Below, in pieces: positions 1 to 10,207 of a stretch of 64,000 nt of DNA (its first letter is position 1; every line of letters starts with the position of its first letter). The stretch comes from Alentia gelatinosa (taxonomy: Eukaryota; Annelida; Polychaeta; Phyllodocida; Polynoidae), in the NCBI GenBank assembly GCA_950022655.1, contig OX465583.1:10561798-10625797 (forward strand), written 5' to 3'. Both the position numbers and the translations under genes were made by a program. The notes beneath the pieces were generated by a model that searched no databases, had not been told where the DNA came from, and saw nothing but the letters and a program-made list of their open reading frames with translations.

Positions 1-726
1 ATTTTTTATTCAAATAAGGTTCTGGGTTTATCTCATCCCTTTCAAGGGCACAATATCAGAATAATTCAAATTACTTCTGATAATGCATTTAGGAACGTTT
101 GAATGTCTTCTTTTCTTTCTTAAATCCTAGCTGCTAATTGGCCAGTCACATATGAAATCATCTTGTAAGGCCACTCAAAAAGAAAAAAGTGTTTCTCATC
201 ACCTAGCCATGAAAAATATGATGAGGGCGCTTTTTTTTTTTTGCTGGATCAAAGATGGCCTAAAAGTGTCATAAAATAGGCTTTAGACTAAGACATACAG
301 TAAAACCCTGCATAAGTGGTCACCCTCCGTTCCGGGCCAAAGTGTCTGCTTATGCAGGGTGTCTGCGTACGCGGGTTTTTCAGATTTATACTGTTTATAC
401 ACTGAAAGCATCCCTGGCATGACGAGCTTTAATTTGATACTAAATACACATACTTTTCATAATTTCTATCAAGGTCCATCTTATTTTAATTAAAATAAAA
501 AAAATCTTCTAAAATCGTTTTTCCAGATGCGCGTGGTGATCAGAAACAATTTTGTTTTGAGTGGCCTAAGTATCATATCTTAAGATATCAAGTCCCAAAG
601 GCACATACAATTAGGTGTAAAAATGCAACATCTTAACTAAAACAAGAATGTTTTCATATATTTCAGCTGCTGGGGACCACCAGGAATCAGTGCGCAATCT
701 TTCCCTTAACTTCTCTCAAGAGTCAC
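1..726. other. AT-rich non-coding flank
   Basis: No coding region recognised. A tract of twelve or more T lies near 230-242. Around 298-360 there is a short palindrome whose arms read CCCTGCATAAG and CTTATGCAGGG; it starts with TACAGTAAAACC, which resembles a pogo/Tigger-type transposon end next to a TA target. No matching second end was found nearby, so this is only a possible transposon remnant. Confidence 0.3.
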
Positions 727-1500
727 ATGCTGCTTCAGATTCTATGTGAACGAGTTTACAAGAGAGTTCAAAAAGATATTGGAAGAAAGCAGATTTGCTC
801 ATATGCATTTTGTAATTCCGTTCCCCACTCAAACAAACAAACAAACAATCAAACAGACCTCAAAGAAATATCAAAACTGACAGATATGTTAGATGTGAAT
901 CTTCCTTCAATAACTGAAGAAATGGACAAAGCCAGGAAACATTTTATTGTGACAGAAGGAGAAAGGGCTGCCCTTGTAAAAGCCCCCGGACAGCAGTCTG
1001 ACTCTCCACTTTGGAAGGAGCAGCATATAGGTTGTATGACTACCAGCAAGATGCATAGAGTAAACACAAAAGTCAAAGCCTTTTTGGTTGATCCAGGTGC
1101 CACATTAGATAATCTCATCAAGGACATCATGGGGAAAACCACTGCATCACTGCAGGATAAGGTCATAAAGCATGGTAATTTCATGGTGAGGCATAGCAAA
1201 TTAGCCTACAGGAAGGAAATGAGAAAAACAGCACAAGGAATTTGTCAACTCCGACTGTTTGAGGGAAAGTTTGCTCCCATTGTTCATACACACAGAGAGA
1301 CGGCATTGCTAAGGAACACAGCTATGCAAGCCGTGAGCCACTCGAAGACGCAAACAGAACCTATTTCTAGCTGTTATATTAGTTCCAAAAGACCACTCAA
1401 TGAAGCAATCCTCTCCACAGTATATATGCGTGGTGTTTGCTTCTTGGATGTAGAGAATCGGTGCAAGGACTTTGGTCTACAGATTTTGGACTGCACATAG
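727..1500 (+). pseudogene. YqaJ-like nuclease-domain fragment
   Basis: The frame is open for 257 codons. Residues about 75-140 resemble the start of a YqaJ-type exonuclease domain: a GQQSDSPLW segment followed by a CMTTSK segment, matching the family pattern GQS..P.W...R..R.TAS. Further on, KHG...KLAYRKEM resembles the G...E..A...Y helix, but the acidic residue expected after the glycine is not evident. The first residues are low complexity (a QTNNQT stretch) and probably not coding. In animal genomes such domains occur in transposon-derived multi-exon genes, so this may be one exon or a decayed copy. Function is inferred from motif resemblance only. Confidence 0.35.
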
Positions 1501-1944
1501 TGTAACTGTTGGCTCCACTTTGCCTGCCTGAACTTCCTCAGAGAAGATGTCCAAAATCTTGGGGAGCACTGGCACCGTGATGGGTGTGAAAAGGTGAGTA
1601 GTTTTCCTAATATACTATGGTGTAGATATACTTGATAGAATGCAGATAGCACATTTTATTATCTACCTAATACAAAGTGTCCATTGTAAACCTATGGAAA
1701 CAATGTATGGACATGCCCAGTGCATACAGATATATTGAATGTTCCACGTTGCGAAAACCCGTGCATCCAGAAAAATAGTGCACATGAAAAAGTAATGCTT
1801 AACTGAAGTGAACTTAAATCGACACACCCTCAGTTAGATAAAGGTGGATAATATATACAATGTTGACTGGTTTCTGATGACAACAGATGTATGCTCCTCA
1901 GAGGTGACTAAGGGGCAATATCCTTGCATGCACTTGGATATTAC

Positions 1945-2520
1945 TATTTTTTTTTAGATTTTTTTTTTTATTGGGTATAGTTCGCTCTCACACAGTGCGG
2001 TCTACCACTATTCCCTTTTTTACCCTGGTTCTTATTCAACATTTTTGTGGGAGGTTACATCAAGATATCCCTTTCATAACGTTTGAGTTCTTTACAGGGT
2101 AGATTACATAATTACAAGTACAAAAGCAATATAGTGAGTCAAATATACAGGTTATACTTACATGGATAATAATAGTAATGTGATTAGTAAGAATAATGGT
2201 TATTATATGGATTGTCAGTGTCTTCTGCGAAGTGCGTGTTAGTATGATGGTGATGCCGATCTGATGATATTCGTGCCTACCAGCACTTTTATATACCACT
2301 GCTATTATTGAGGCGCCATATGTGTTTTTACGGCGTGCTTGAAATACTCTTTGGTTGGTAATTGTCTTATATGCTCCGATAGTGTGTTCCATAGCTGGTA
2401 CCCTCTGTACATAGGGCTTTTCTTCACGAACTCAGTCTTGGGTTTCCGGAGGGCAAAAAGCGATTTGGATTGACTGCGGGTAACAGCTCGATTTTCAACG
2501 GGAAGGTTAGGTGGGTCCCC
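1945..2520 (-). mobile_element. 5'-truncated LINE (non-LTR retrotransposon) tail
   Basis: Read on the minus strand, this begins in the last ~70 codons of a LINE reverse-transcriptase ORF, continues into a ~330-bp 3' UTR and ends in an A-rich tail (poly-T at about 1949-1972 on the plus strand). 5' truncation plus a poly-A end is the usual product of target-primed reverse transcription. It sits inside repeat F, so it inserted after that repeat. Confidence 0.7.
2309..2520 (-). pseudogene. LINE ORF2 C-terminus (CR1/Jockey-like)
   Basis: About 70 codons are open without interruption and end in TAA. They contain TRSQSKSLFAL, FVKKSPMYRG, then YQLWNTLSEHIRQLP and YFKHAVKTHM. This succession (basic segment, a ..Y.G..LWN.LP-type motif, then a helix ending FK..LK.H) is typical of the extreme C-terminus of CR1/L2/Jockey-type reverse transcriptases, after the catalytic domain. 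The catalytic part is missing, so the fragment is inactive. Confidence 0.7.
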
Positions 2521-2612
2521 TGTCTTTGCCTCCGCTATTAGGCCTATTTGTCAACCCCTTGGTGCATATGACTGCTAGCATTTGAAACCAGTCAATATTG
2601 TGTATATATTTA

Positions 2613-3093
2613 GTATTTCTACTCAAAAGAAATAGAATATATAGCATTATGTATCATAGCATATCATATCATACAATTTATGTTATTTATTCCTTGTAAA
2701 TAGGTAGTAACAAATTGACCAATGCTGAACATACCTTAAGAATGTTGTCCAAGGATGGCAAAAGATATATTGTGGGCTGGTACTTAATGGCTCAAAATAT
2801 CTCCAGTTGGCGTGTAACTTGTTCTTCTAGGGGTCTAATACATCCTTAAGGGACATCTGTAACACTCCCATTTTCCCAGGGGGAATGTTTGTCAAAATAC
2901 CACGATGTGCACTTTGTTCATAAAAATCAAAGCTATTAGCCAAAGTCATGTCATCTGGATCAAATATATTTGGTGTTGGTGGGTATCGGTGTTGGTGTTG
3001 CTTGATATTGTTGGGTGTTGGGGCTGGTTAATGGTTGTGGTATGAGCATTTCTGGGTGTGGGTCACAGCAAAAAACTGCACATGAAATGCTTT
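2613..3093. other. Non-coding spacer, GT-rich at its end
   Basis: No gene seen. Positions 2965-3065 are rich in TTGGTG repeats (simple sequence). The base group CTTT at 3090-3093, just before element 1, matches CTTT at 17,256-17,259 after its other end and is the probable target-site duplication. Confidence 0.5.
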
Positions 3094-4475
3094 TGTAGCG
3101 GTTACCCTCTAGTCGCTGAAAGTGTATTACCACTCTCCGCGATCGTCAGCCGACCAGAGGTTCCGAGACTAGTCGCTACCCTGTACTTACCGTGCCAATA
3201 CAGGTGGGTTCGGCTTTACCCACTGGAGAAGGGAGGGAGATCCGAGATCTACCAACTACCGCTTAACCGCGAATAGAAAACCAGACTCCGGACAGTTTCA
3301 GTTTACCGTTCGTTTATTACTGGAAGTAATACACAATCCGTTGGTGCTACGGGGCACCAACTAGCGCGGGAAGAGATACTGGGGGCTGTTTCACTAGAAG
3401 CGGGGTCAAAGCGAGAGGTAGGACCGCAACAGTGGCAGGAATAGCGGCACCAACAGTGTCAATCCCAAATTTGCGTTTCAACAGTGGTCTCGCTGTTGAG
3501 GTGAGACCAACTCTCACTGTTGGCACAGGTCTCGCTATGCACACGCGTTTGACATTCGAATTTATTTGTCGACGGGCCGCGAGGACGTGGAATTTCACCC
3601 CTTTCCATAGGAATTAAGCGATGAAATTTTTACACGAGTAAGGCATGTATACAACCTATAATCGTACCAAATATGAAGAAAATCGGCCAAGCCGTCTTGA
3701 AGTTATCGACGTTTGAATTTGGTCATAGCAAATACTGCACTTCCCGCCGGCCTCCGGGGGGAGACTAAAAGAATAGCCGAAACCCCCGCCGCACTACGGA
3801 GGAAGTGAAAAGAACAGCGACTAACACTAACGCACGGAGGGAGTAAAAAGTTCAAACGCTGATAACTTGGGAACCGCTTGGCCGATTTTCTTCATATTTG
3901 GTACGATTATAGGAGATATGTATATCTTACTCGTGTAAAAATTTCATTGCTTAATTCTCACGGGAAGTGGGTGAGACTATTCTATACACGTAACAAACGA
4001 GAGGGTCGACCCTCTCGCTTACTGCAGCTCCACAGTGGCACTAACAGCGAGACCCAATTTACTAGTGAAACGGGTTCTGCCACTGTTGGTGCCGCTCGTT
4101 TCCCGAGTGCCGTTCACGCTTGACTGCACCTTCTAATGAAACGCAAACTGCCACTTTGCTGCCACTGTTACAAACAGCGAGACTTGTAGCTCCTAGTGAA
4201 ACAGCCCCCTGGTCTCTTCAACGTTGAAAGGTGTTTCAACACAACCTAACCAACTCATGAGGCTTCAGACGTTCACTCCGTAAAGAGGCACCGTGAGAAG
4301 TCCTATCAACCCGCTGTGGACTCGACCTTATATAGCGGCCGAGTTACGTAATGCGGGTGAACCCGCAGCATTTGCATACTGCGGGTCCGCCGGCCATACC
4401 GCACAGCAAGGATCGGCACTCGCGCCACCTAGTTCTAAAGTGAAACAACGCTGCTCGACTGCCCTGACCCCTACA
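3094..4475 (-). repeat. Element 1 3' LTR, interrupted by a MITE
   Basis: This is the downstream LTR for the minus-oriented element, 552 bp without the nested 827-bp transposon. Minus-strand signals are a bZIP-like palindrome TTACGTAA (4344-4351), a TATA box TATATAAG (4327-4334) and a polyadenylation signal AATAAA (3313-3318), in the correct order. The other LTR is uninterrupted, so the MITE arrived after retrotransposition. Confidence 0.93.
3382..4208. mobile_element. 827-bp palindromic MITE, Harbinger-like, copy 1
   Basis: Comparison with the intact LTR at 16,990 shows an exact insertion. The intact site reads ...GATACTGGTCTC; here CTG occurs on both sides, at 3379-3381 and 4209-4211. Ends are GGGGCTGTTTCACTAG and its reverse complement. 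A second long inverted pair lies inside (about 3610-3720 against 3850-3960, including TCGGCCAAGC/GCTTGGCCGA), so much of the element can fold back on itself. A 3-bp CWG duplication is typical of PIF/Harbinger transposons. No transposase is encoded. Confidence 0.85.
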
Positions 4476-4486
4476 TTACCCCTCCC
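4476..4486 (-). other. Element 1 polypurine tract
   Basis: Minus strand reads GGGAGGGGTAA directly against the 3' LTR, the expected second-strand primer of an LTR retrotransposon. The same sequence precedes the 3' LTR of element 3. Confidence 0.85.
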
Positions 4487-5890
4487 AGCTTTTACGAAGG
4501 GGGGACCGGCAACCATTGCGTTGCAAAGAGGACATCCCGAAAAAGTTTAATAACTAAGTCGAGCAGTTCTGAATACGTGTCTAACCATTCAACGTTCACA
4601 AAGAATCTTTTTACTGATACCGATGTATAATAAGGTTGAGATGGGAAAGTAAAATTTACACATTTTCAATGCTGAAAAAGGAAGACATAAGGGTAATACG
4701 GTATATAAAAACGGAGTAGCCTCGCTACCACCCTGGTAATAAATATAAATGTAACAATATCACCCGTCTCGCCGATGTTGTTGGCTTTTCCCTGGCTTCC
4801 TTGAGTATCGGGCGGAGAGGACTCACCGGCTCGGACCTACAAGGGGTCAGCCCTCACTAATGAGCACTCCGCCTCCCACTGTTCCGGAGTTGTAAGCCAG
4901 GGATAACGTAGTATTAGTGTCGAGCCTGGCAGACCCGTCAGCGTGGGGACCTACTCCATCCAGCCCCCTGCTTCCGGGCGCCAGGCTTCCGACTGTCTTC
5001 CCAGCACAGCTCCAGCGTAGTTAGGGGGAGCAATTCCGCGAACCCCCCCCACCTTTTGACTTCACATGGCCCGTCCCGCAGGTCACCGTTGTGAAGAGAG
5101 TAACATGTGTATAAGGAGAAAGAAAAAGATAGCCAAGCACGTTTTCTTCTCCGTGTAGGAGTTCCCATCTCCGTAAAAAGTTGGTATCAGCGTCCTTATA
5201 GCGTGGCGCGCTATATCCATCTCTTGGATAGGAGTTGCAGGAACCACTGAAGGCCCCAACCCCTATCCACACGGTGATTCACACTTCCCTCACTGGTAAA
5301 AGACCAAGCGAGTCCAGCGTGAATTACCCCACAGGGAACTGAAACCACTTGCCGAAGCCGGGTCTCAGCCCCATTTCTCACCTTCGCTTTCCGCGGTGTT
5401 AAACCGGAGTCTAACCCGCGAAAAGCACCACAGGCCGGAGTGTTTCGCAATGGGGCCCTACAACGGGGCTACCATCGAGAGACCCTTCAGCCTTCTGAAA
5501 CTCAAGTTGTGCAGCGAAAATTCACCACGGGGGTGATTCTCCACGGCCCAACCCGAGATCGCTTTTCTATTTTGATCCACCTGTACTACCCCTCCCAGCG
5601 ACCACGGGGGCCGCTGATCGAAGCACCACTTATATGGGGGACCAAACCAGTCACCCTCTCCACCTGAAACTGAATTCAGGTGTGGGTGATCCCCAGGTAA
5701 GAACTGCTTGAGTTAATATCTGAGGAGCCGGCGGACGGACAGGCACAGACAACTATGGTTGAATATGTCGATCCATCCTCTGTGGCAGGAGTCGTCCTGC
5801 CTCTCTCCATCCCACAGTGATACCGGGAAACCTCCGGGGGTTCTCTAGATTCAGCGTAGGATGGACTGATGCTGCCTAGCTACAGGCCCT
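4487..5890 (-). other. Element 1 3' non-coding region
   Basis: About 1.4 kb between the end of the extra ORF and the polypurine tract. Frames are short and overlapping on both strands and none resembles a known domain. In particular no envelope-like signal peptide or membrane segment was found. It could hold RNA packaging or export signals, but nothing specific is visible. Confidence 0.5.
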
Positions 5891-6461
5891 TCAGCCAGCT
5901 GGCCTCTCGCCGGAACAACCGGGTTGTTCATTGGCGGGGGCATCAGCTGGAGGGGCAACTGTAGATGACGGGGTGGCGGGCCTCGTCGCGGCAGCCTGCT
6001 GACCAACATTTGGTGGTGGACTAAGCGGGTCTGTGACCCGGAACCTAGACATCACCGCATTCAGGTCAGCCGTGCTGATGTCGTCAGCGATGTCGGGAGA
6101 ATCCCACGTCACCGTTGAGGTGAACGGCAACGGGGGGAACATAGGTCCTAATTCTTCCAACTCCCGGCCAAACGGGACTTGCTGCTGCCGGGGAGGCACG
6201 CTAGCTGGTCTCGTTCCGACACGGGTCACTGGCGGCGGCTGCCTCAGAGAAACCTGTGGAGATTCCGAGGAACTTCCACCGGTGCTCTGAGACCGGTTGC
6301 ATGGAGCAGTCTCCATGGCCGAAGCCTGGGACGACTGTCCATCTAGGGCGTAATCCCTCTCGGGACCCCAATCTAACAATGCGCCTGCTTGCTGCATTGT
6401 CAGGGTTGGAGTCGACACAAAGTCGAGATATTGCCCCCTTCGACGCTGATGTAACAACCAG
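5891..6461 (-). pseudogene. Element 1 extra ORF, C-terminal part beyond the MITE
   Basis: Open frame of roughly 190 codons, rich in Pro, Ser and Gln, ending in a TGA-proximal PAG. Joining the two sides of the MITE at a single copy of the target triplet leaves the same reading frame on both sides, so this is the C-terminal part of the large extra protein rather than a separate gene. No conserved domain recognised. Its composition suggests an intrinsically disordered tail. Confidence 0.6.
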
Positions 6462-7291
6462 GGAGCTGTTTCACTAGCAGCTGCAAGTGTCGCTCTCTGT
6501 AATAGTGGCACCACAGCGACAGTATGCGTTTCATTAGGAGGTGCACTCAAGCGTGAACGGCACTCGGGAAAGGAGCGACACCAACAGTGGCAGTGACCAT
6601 TTCATCAGTAAAATCGGTGTTGCTGTTAGTGTCACTGTGGAGCCTCTGTAAGTGACAGGGTCTACCCTGTCGTTTGTTATGTGTATAGAATACTCTCACC
6701 CACTTCCCGTGAGAATTAAGCCATGAAATTTATACATATATCCTATAATCGTACCAAATATGAAGAAAATCGGCCAAGCGGTCCCGAAGTTATCGGCGTT
6801 TGAACTTTTTACTCCCTCTGTGCGATTGCGTTAGTCGCTGTTCTTTTTTCACTCCCTCCATAGTGCGGCGGGGTTTCGGCTATTCTGTTTGTCCCCCCCC
6901 CCCCCCCCCCCCCCGGAGACCGGCGGGAAGTGCAGTATTTCCTATGACAGAATTTAACTTAAGCCGATAACTTGGGAACGGCTTGGCCGATTTTCTTCAT
7001 ATTTGGTACGATTATAGGTTATATATATACCTTACTCGTGTAAAAATTTCATTGCTTAATTCCTATGGGAAGCGGTGAAATTCCATGTCATACCGGCCCG
7101 TTGACAAATAAATTCAAATGTCAAACGCATGTGCATAGCGAGAGCTGTGCCAACAGTGACAGCTAGTCCCACCTCAACAGCGACAGCACTGATGAAACGC
7201 AAATTTGGGCCTGCCACTGTTTGTGCCACTGTTGGAGCCACTGTTCCAGTCCTACCTCTCGCTTTGACCCCCCTACTAGTGAAACAGCTCC
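6462..7291. mobile_element. 830-bp palindromic MITE, Harbinger-like, copy 2
   Basis: Ends GGAGCTGTTTCACTAG and its complement, same size and internal sequence as the MITE at 3382-4208 but in the opposite orientation. The flanking triplets are CAG (6459-6461) and CTG (7292-7294), compatible with a CWG target in which one copy changed. It interrupts the extra ORF. A run of about 22 C near 6892-6914 is expanded relative to copy 1, which has only a six-G run at the matching site. Confidence 0.8.
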
Positions 7292-7800
7292 CTGGATGCT
7301 TCCGCACCTGCGATGTTAGACTCTGAACGCGCCAATCGCGCCTCAACCCCCGCTAGCTTTGCAGCCATGTTTTCCAATGGCACTTGCAAGAGGCTAGACA
7401 TGCGCTGATGAGCGATGACGCACTCGTACTCCACGACCCGCATCTGTGCTACCCTAAACTTGTTAGCATTGATAATCGACTGTTTATCAACGCGGTCCAA
7501 GTAGGTTTGCATATGATACGGGCGTCAATCTGTCTTAGCTATAGTAGCCAGTGTCAGATGTTGTTCGCCCGAGTACACATCAACCTGTTCCCCGTGTTTA
7601 CCAGGCTTAGTCTCTTCCGCGGGCGGAGGTCTAGGTTGGCTCACTACCTTAGGGGCAGGGCGCAGTGGTGGGGGTAGAGAAGGGTACTCCTCTTCTCCAC
7701 CACCTTCTGCACTACTTTCCTCGCTAGGTTTGGGGACTTTTGCTTTCTTCGGGCGAGCACCAGCAGTGCTAGTCGACGCCGAAGCGTCAGCAAGACCGCT
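7292..7800 (-). pseudogene. Element 1 extra ORF, segment after frameshift
   Basis: Near 7800 the reading frame of the 836-codon ORF changes to another frame. The sequence in the new frame (…EEEYPSLPPPLRP…) aligns with the matching part of element 3 (…EEAFPALPPP…), so the shift is a lesion and the protein originally continued here. A TGA lies near 7528-7530. Beyond it the frame reads a helical segment (…VVEYECVIAHQRM…, …AGVEARLARSE…) with coiled-coil character until the MITE. Confidence 0.6.
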
Positions 7801-10154
7801 GTCTCTCCAGAACCCTTAGAGGATTTCTCCTCTTTAGGCGCACTCGACCCTTTCCGGCCAGGCTTTTCCTTCGCTGGGCCCGTCTTTGAGGAATTGAGAA
7901 CATCCCCCAAAGTTACAGAGCCCGGTGTCTGGCTTCGCACTGACCGGCTCGAATTCGAGTCGTCGTCTGAGTCACTACTGGACTTAGACGAGCTCTTAGT
8001 CTTCTTTGCAGCAGGCTTGCGGTTCGTGGAGTCTACACTCCGGTCCCGTTTCGCGCTGCCACCACGCGCGGTGTCACGCAAGTGCTTCATCCGTTCCATA
8101 TCCGGTGAGCTTATCCGCAGAGTCGTGCCGAAGCTACGATTCTGTTTCCAAGACACGGTATATTTCCCGTCAATAGCCTTGCGCTTAGGTTCGACACCCT
8201 TAGCCCGGGCTTCGGAAACTAACCCTACGAACTTATTAAAAAGCCGCATTGTCCTTTCCCTACCCCGAACAGCACCGATCCCGTGTTCGTCCAACATGTG
8301 ACGAATCATCCACGACCGGCGCGACGAACCCGAATCAGCTGAGCACCGTCCTGCGTTACAACGGTACCAGGGGAACTCAGCTAAATGCATCTCTACGAGA
8401 TGCCGCGCGTACAACCTTTTTGTGGCGTAGGCAGGTGATGTTTTCACATCCCCGCCCTGGCAACACAAAAAGACACAGTGCCCGCCGACAGTAAACTGTC
8501 GCAACGCAAAGTTCAACTTTTCCTTCTGGAGGATGTTGTACTTTTGGTTGGAGGCACTCTTGACTCCTTCCACACGGGCGATATACCACGTGTTTGCAGA
8601 GCCCTCGTCCTGAAGCCACTCTTCATCATCAGACACGCCATCTTCCCCTACCGGTTCCGGTAGCCAATGGCGGTCTTTGATGCGGAGGTCTTCTAGACAC
8701 TTCGCTTTGCGCCCAACCAGACAGCTCGGTAGCTTGCGGGCCACCTTACGCTTCTGAGCGCGCTTAGCACTGGGAACAAAATCACCGGTCTCACTGTCGG
8801 CGTCGGAACCATGGGCAAGACGCTTTGCATCGTCAAGATCCATGATCTCGCCCCAGTCTCCGGCCCGACCACAATTGTCCACCACAGCGGATTCAGATTG
8901 TTCATCTGAATCGTGTGATGCACTCTCGTGCGGCTGTCCAGCTGACGTAGACGCGGGTTTCTCCGAGCCCGAAGACCCGGCCCCCTTCGTCTCCTTGCTG
9001 CCACCAGGTTTAGGATCCGAAGATCCCTTGCCTTTAGCAACAAGCTTGCCAGCACTGGACTTTCCAACTCCCTTACCCTTTCCTCCCTTGCGGGAGGAAC
9101 TGGAGCTAGAGCGCTCATCGCGGGCCGCTTTGTCCGCTGCAGCTTTCGCTGCAGCGGCTTCCCTGGCCGCGCGAGTCTTGCGTCTACCCCTACGGGCAGC
9201 GGAGCTACTTACTGGCTTTTCAGCCGGTTTATCTTCCATGGAGACAGGTTCCGTCGACTTTTTAGCCGGCTTCGCCTTCTCCGTGGCACGCCCTTCAGCG
9301 GCCTTTGCTCCTTCCGAGGAAGTAGCCGGCTCCACTGACTCCGTGGAAGCACCAGGGGTTTTGTCAACCTCCATAGCGCTCTCCGTAGTGGCGGGCGTAT
9401 CTTGGCTAGTAGCCGGGGCCGGAGGTGCTACCACCGGGGCTTCAACCCTCGAGGGGGATACCACCGGTACAACATTCTCCGGGCCCTGACTAGCAACCCA
9501 TCGATCCACTAACCCCTTCATAGCCAAAGCGCGTATGTCGGGATCAGGGATGTTCTGAAGTTCCCGGGTCCACCGGTCCCATGGACTGGCTGGAATACCC
9601 CCGGGAGCAGGAGGATCAGGTCTGCTAATTGGTCTCCCGCGGCCGCGACCAACGGGAGTCAACTTAGCTCGCTGAGCATCTCCTTTCTTCTCCGCTGCTT
9701 TCACCGGCGTAAACGTCGGTTTCGGCAAACGGGAAGCCTTGGGCTTAGCAGGAGTAGTTGAAACTGACTTCTGCCCGTACCCAGAGCTCTTCACATGGGA
9801 AAGGTCTAGTTTCCCACCTTTCACGGAAGCAACTCGCCCAGAGCTTTCAGCCGAAACTGATGTCTTAGGCGAACCGGGTCCTGCCTCTGCCACCGAAGTG
9901 GAAGGGTTGGACTCTCCGCGCTGTGCTGACTCGGTGTCGTCTGGACCGGAATCCAGAGCACCCGAGTCACCACTGTGACTACCCCCTAGGGAGTCGTCAC
10001 TGCCCAGGCCGACAGACGCACTGTCTCCCGAGCTCGCAAGGCCCTCGGCCGGAGCCGAGTCCTGCGGGACCACCTCTTCCTCCGCGGGAAGGGTGGCCTC
10101 CTCTTTGCGTTGCTCAGCCAGGCTGAACGCAGCAATACACTCCAGGGGCGTCAC
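7644..10154 (-). CDS. Element 1 extra ORF: large acidic/basic protein with two C2H2-like fingers
   Basis: 836 open codons downstream of integrase, where an envelope gene would lie in a retrovirus. The first ~430 residues are low complexity (Ser, Ala, Glu, Lys, Pro). Residues about 555-630 form the ordered core: HCVFLCC...YARHLVEMHL and YRCNAGRC...IRHMLDEH, two motifs of type C-x4-C...H-x4-H. A basic, serine-rich tail follows (KKTKSSSKSSSDSDDD). No signal peptide or membrane helix is visible. Element 3 has a homologue with the fingers conserved. Start: a TAG lies upstream in frame and the first candidate codon is GTG, so the ATG has mutated or is supplied by splicing. A nucleic-acid-binding role is inferred from the fingers. 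Confidence 0.75.
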   Translation of the reverse strand: MTPLECIAAFSLAEQRKEEATLPAEEEVVPQDSAPAEGLASSGDSASVGLGSDDSLGGSHSGDSGALDSGPDDTESAQRGESNPSTSVAEAGPGSPKTSVSAESSGRVASVKGGKLDLSHVKSSGYGQKSVSTTPAKPKASRLPKPTFTPVKAAEKKGDAQRAKLTPVGRGRGRPISRPDPPAPGGIPASPWDRWTRELQNIPDPDIRALAMKGLVDRWVASQGPENVVPVVSPSRVEAPVVAPPAPATSQDTPATTESAMEVDKTPGASTESVEPATSSEGAKAAEGRATEKAKPAKKSTEPVSMEDKPAEKPVSSSAARRGRRKTRAAREAAAAKAAADKAARDERSSSSSSRKGGKGKGVGKSSAGKLVAKGKGSSDPKPGGSKETKGAGSSGSEKPASTSAGQPHESASHDSDEQSESAVVDNCGRAGDWGEIMDLDDAKRLAHGSDADSETGDFVPSAKRAQKRKVARKLPSCLVGRKAKCLEDLRIKDRHWLPEPVGEDGVSDDEEWLQDEGSANTWYIARVEGVKSASNQKYNILQKEKLNFALRQFTVGGHCVFLCCQGGDVKTSPAYATKRLYARHLVEMHLAEFPWYRCNAGRCSADSGSSRRSWMIRHMLDEHGIGAVRGRERTMRLFNKFVGLVSEARAKGVEPKRKAIDGKYTVSWKQNRSFGTTLRISSPDMERMKHLRDTARGGSAKRDRSVDSTNRKPAAKKTKSSSKSSSDSDDDSNSSRSVRSQTPGSVTLGDVLNSSKTGPAKEKPGRKGSSAPKEEKSSKGSGETAVLLTLRRRLALLVLARRKQKSPNLARKVVQKVVEKRSTLLYPHHCALPLR

Positions 10155-10199
10155 TGGGACGCCACTTGGCCAGAGTGATCTGTTCTCCTAGAACAATGC

Positions 10200-10207
10200 C
10201 TTATATA
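10200..10207 (-). promoter_or_regulatory. TATA box of internal promoter, element 1
   Basis: Minus strand TATATAAG about 45 bp before the start of the extra ORF. Element 3 has TATATAAG at the equivalent place (about 42,689-42,696). A conserved non-coding block (AGAGG.CCCTC.AGAGGCTGCA) lies further upstream in both. This suggests the extra ORF has its own transcript. Confidence 0.55.

Larger units (their letters stand above)
1665..2612. repeat. Dispersed repeat F, copy 1 (split by a LINE fragment)
   Basis: The stretch 1665-1900 is clearly similar, in inverse orientation, to about 58,880-59,115: shared blocks include a GGTGGATAAT motif, TTGACTGGTTTC, and a section around GTGCATAC. The right end (2531-2612) ends CCAGTCAATATTG, the reverse of the 1860 block, so the copy has inverted ends of the kind seen in non-autonomous DNA transposons. 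A LINE tail occupies the middle. Confidence 0.5.

Noticed and set aside
849..1199. Minus ORF opposite the YqaJ-like fragment
   Set aside because: The plus frame carries the recognisable domain; the minus frame is its shadow.
4293..4550. Short ORFs within LTRs
   Set aside because: They run across the LTR border and lie on both strands; they are chance frames in GC-rich LTR DNA.
4487..5890. Envelope gene in element 1 3' region
   Set aside because: No signal peptide, cysteine pattern or membrane helix in any frame; frames are short and overlapping.
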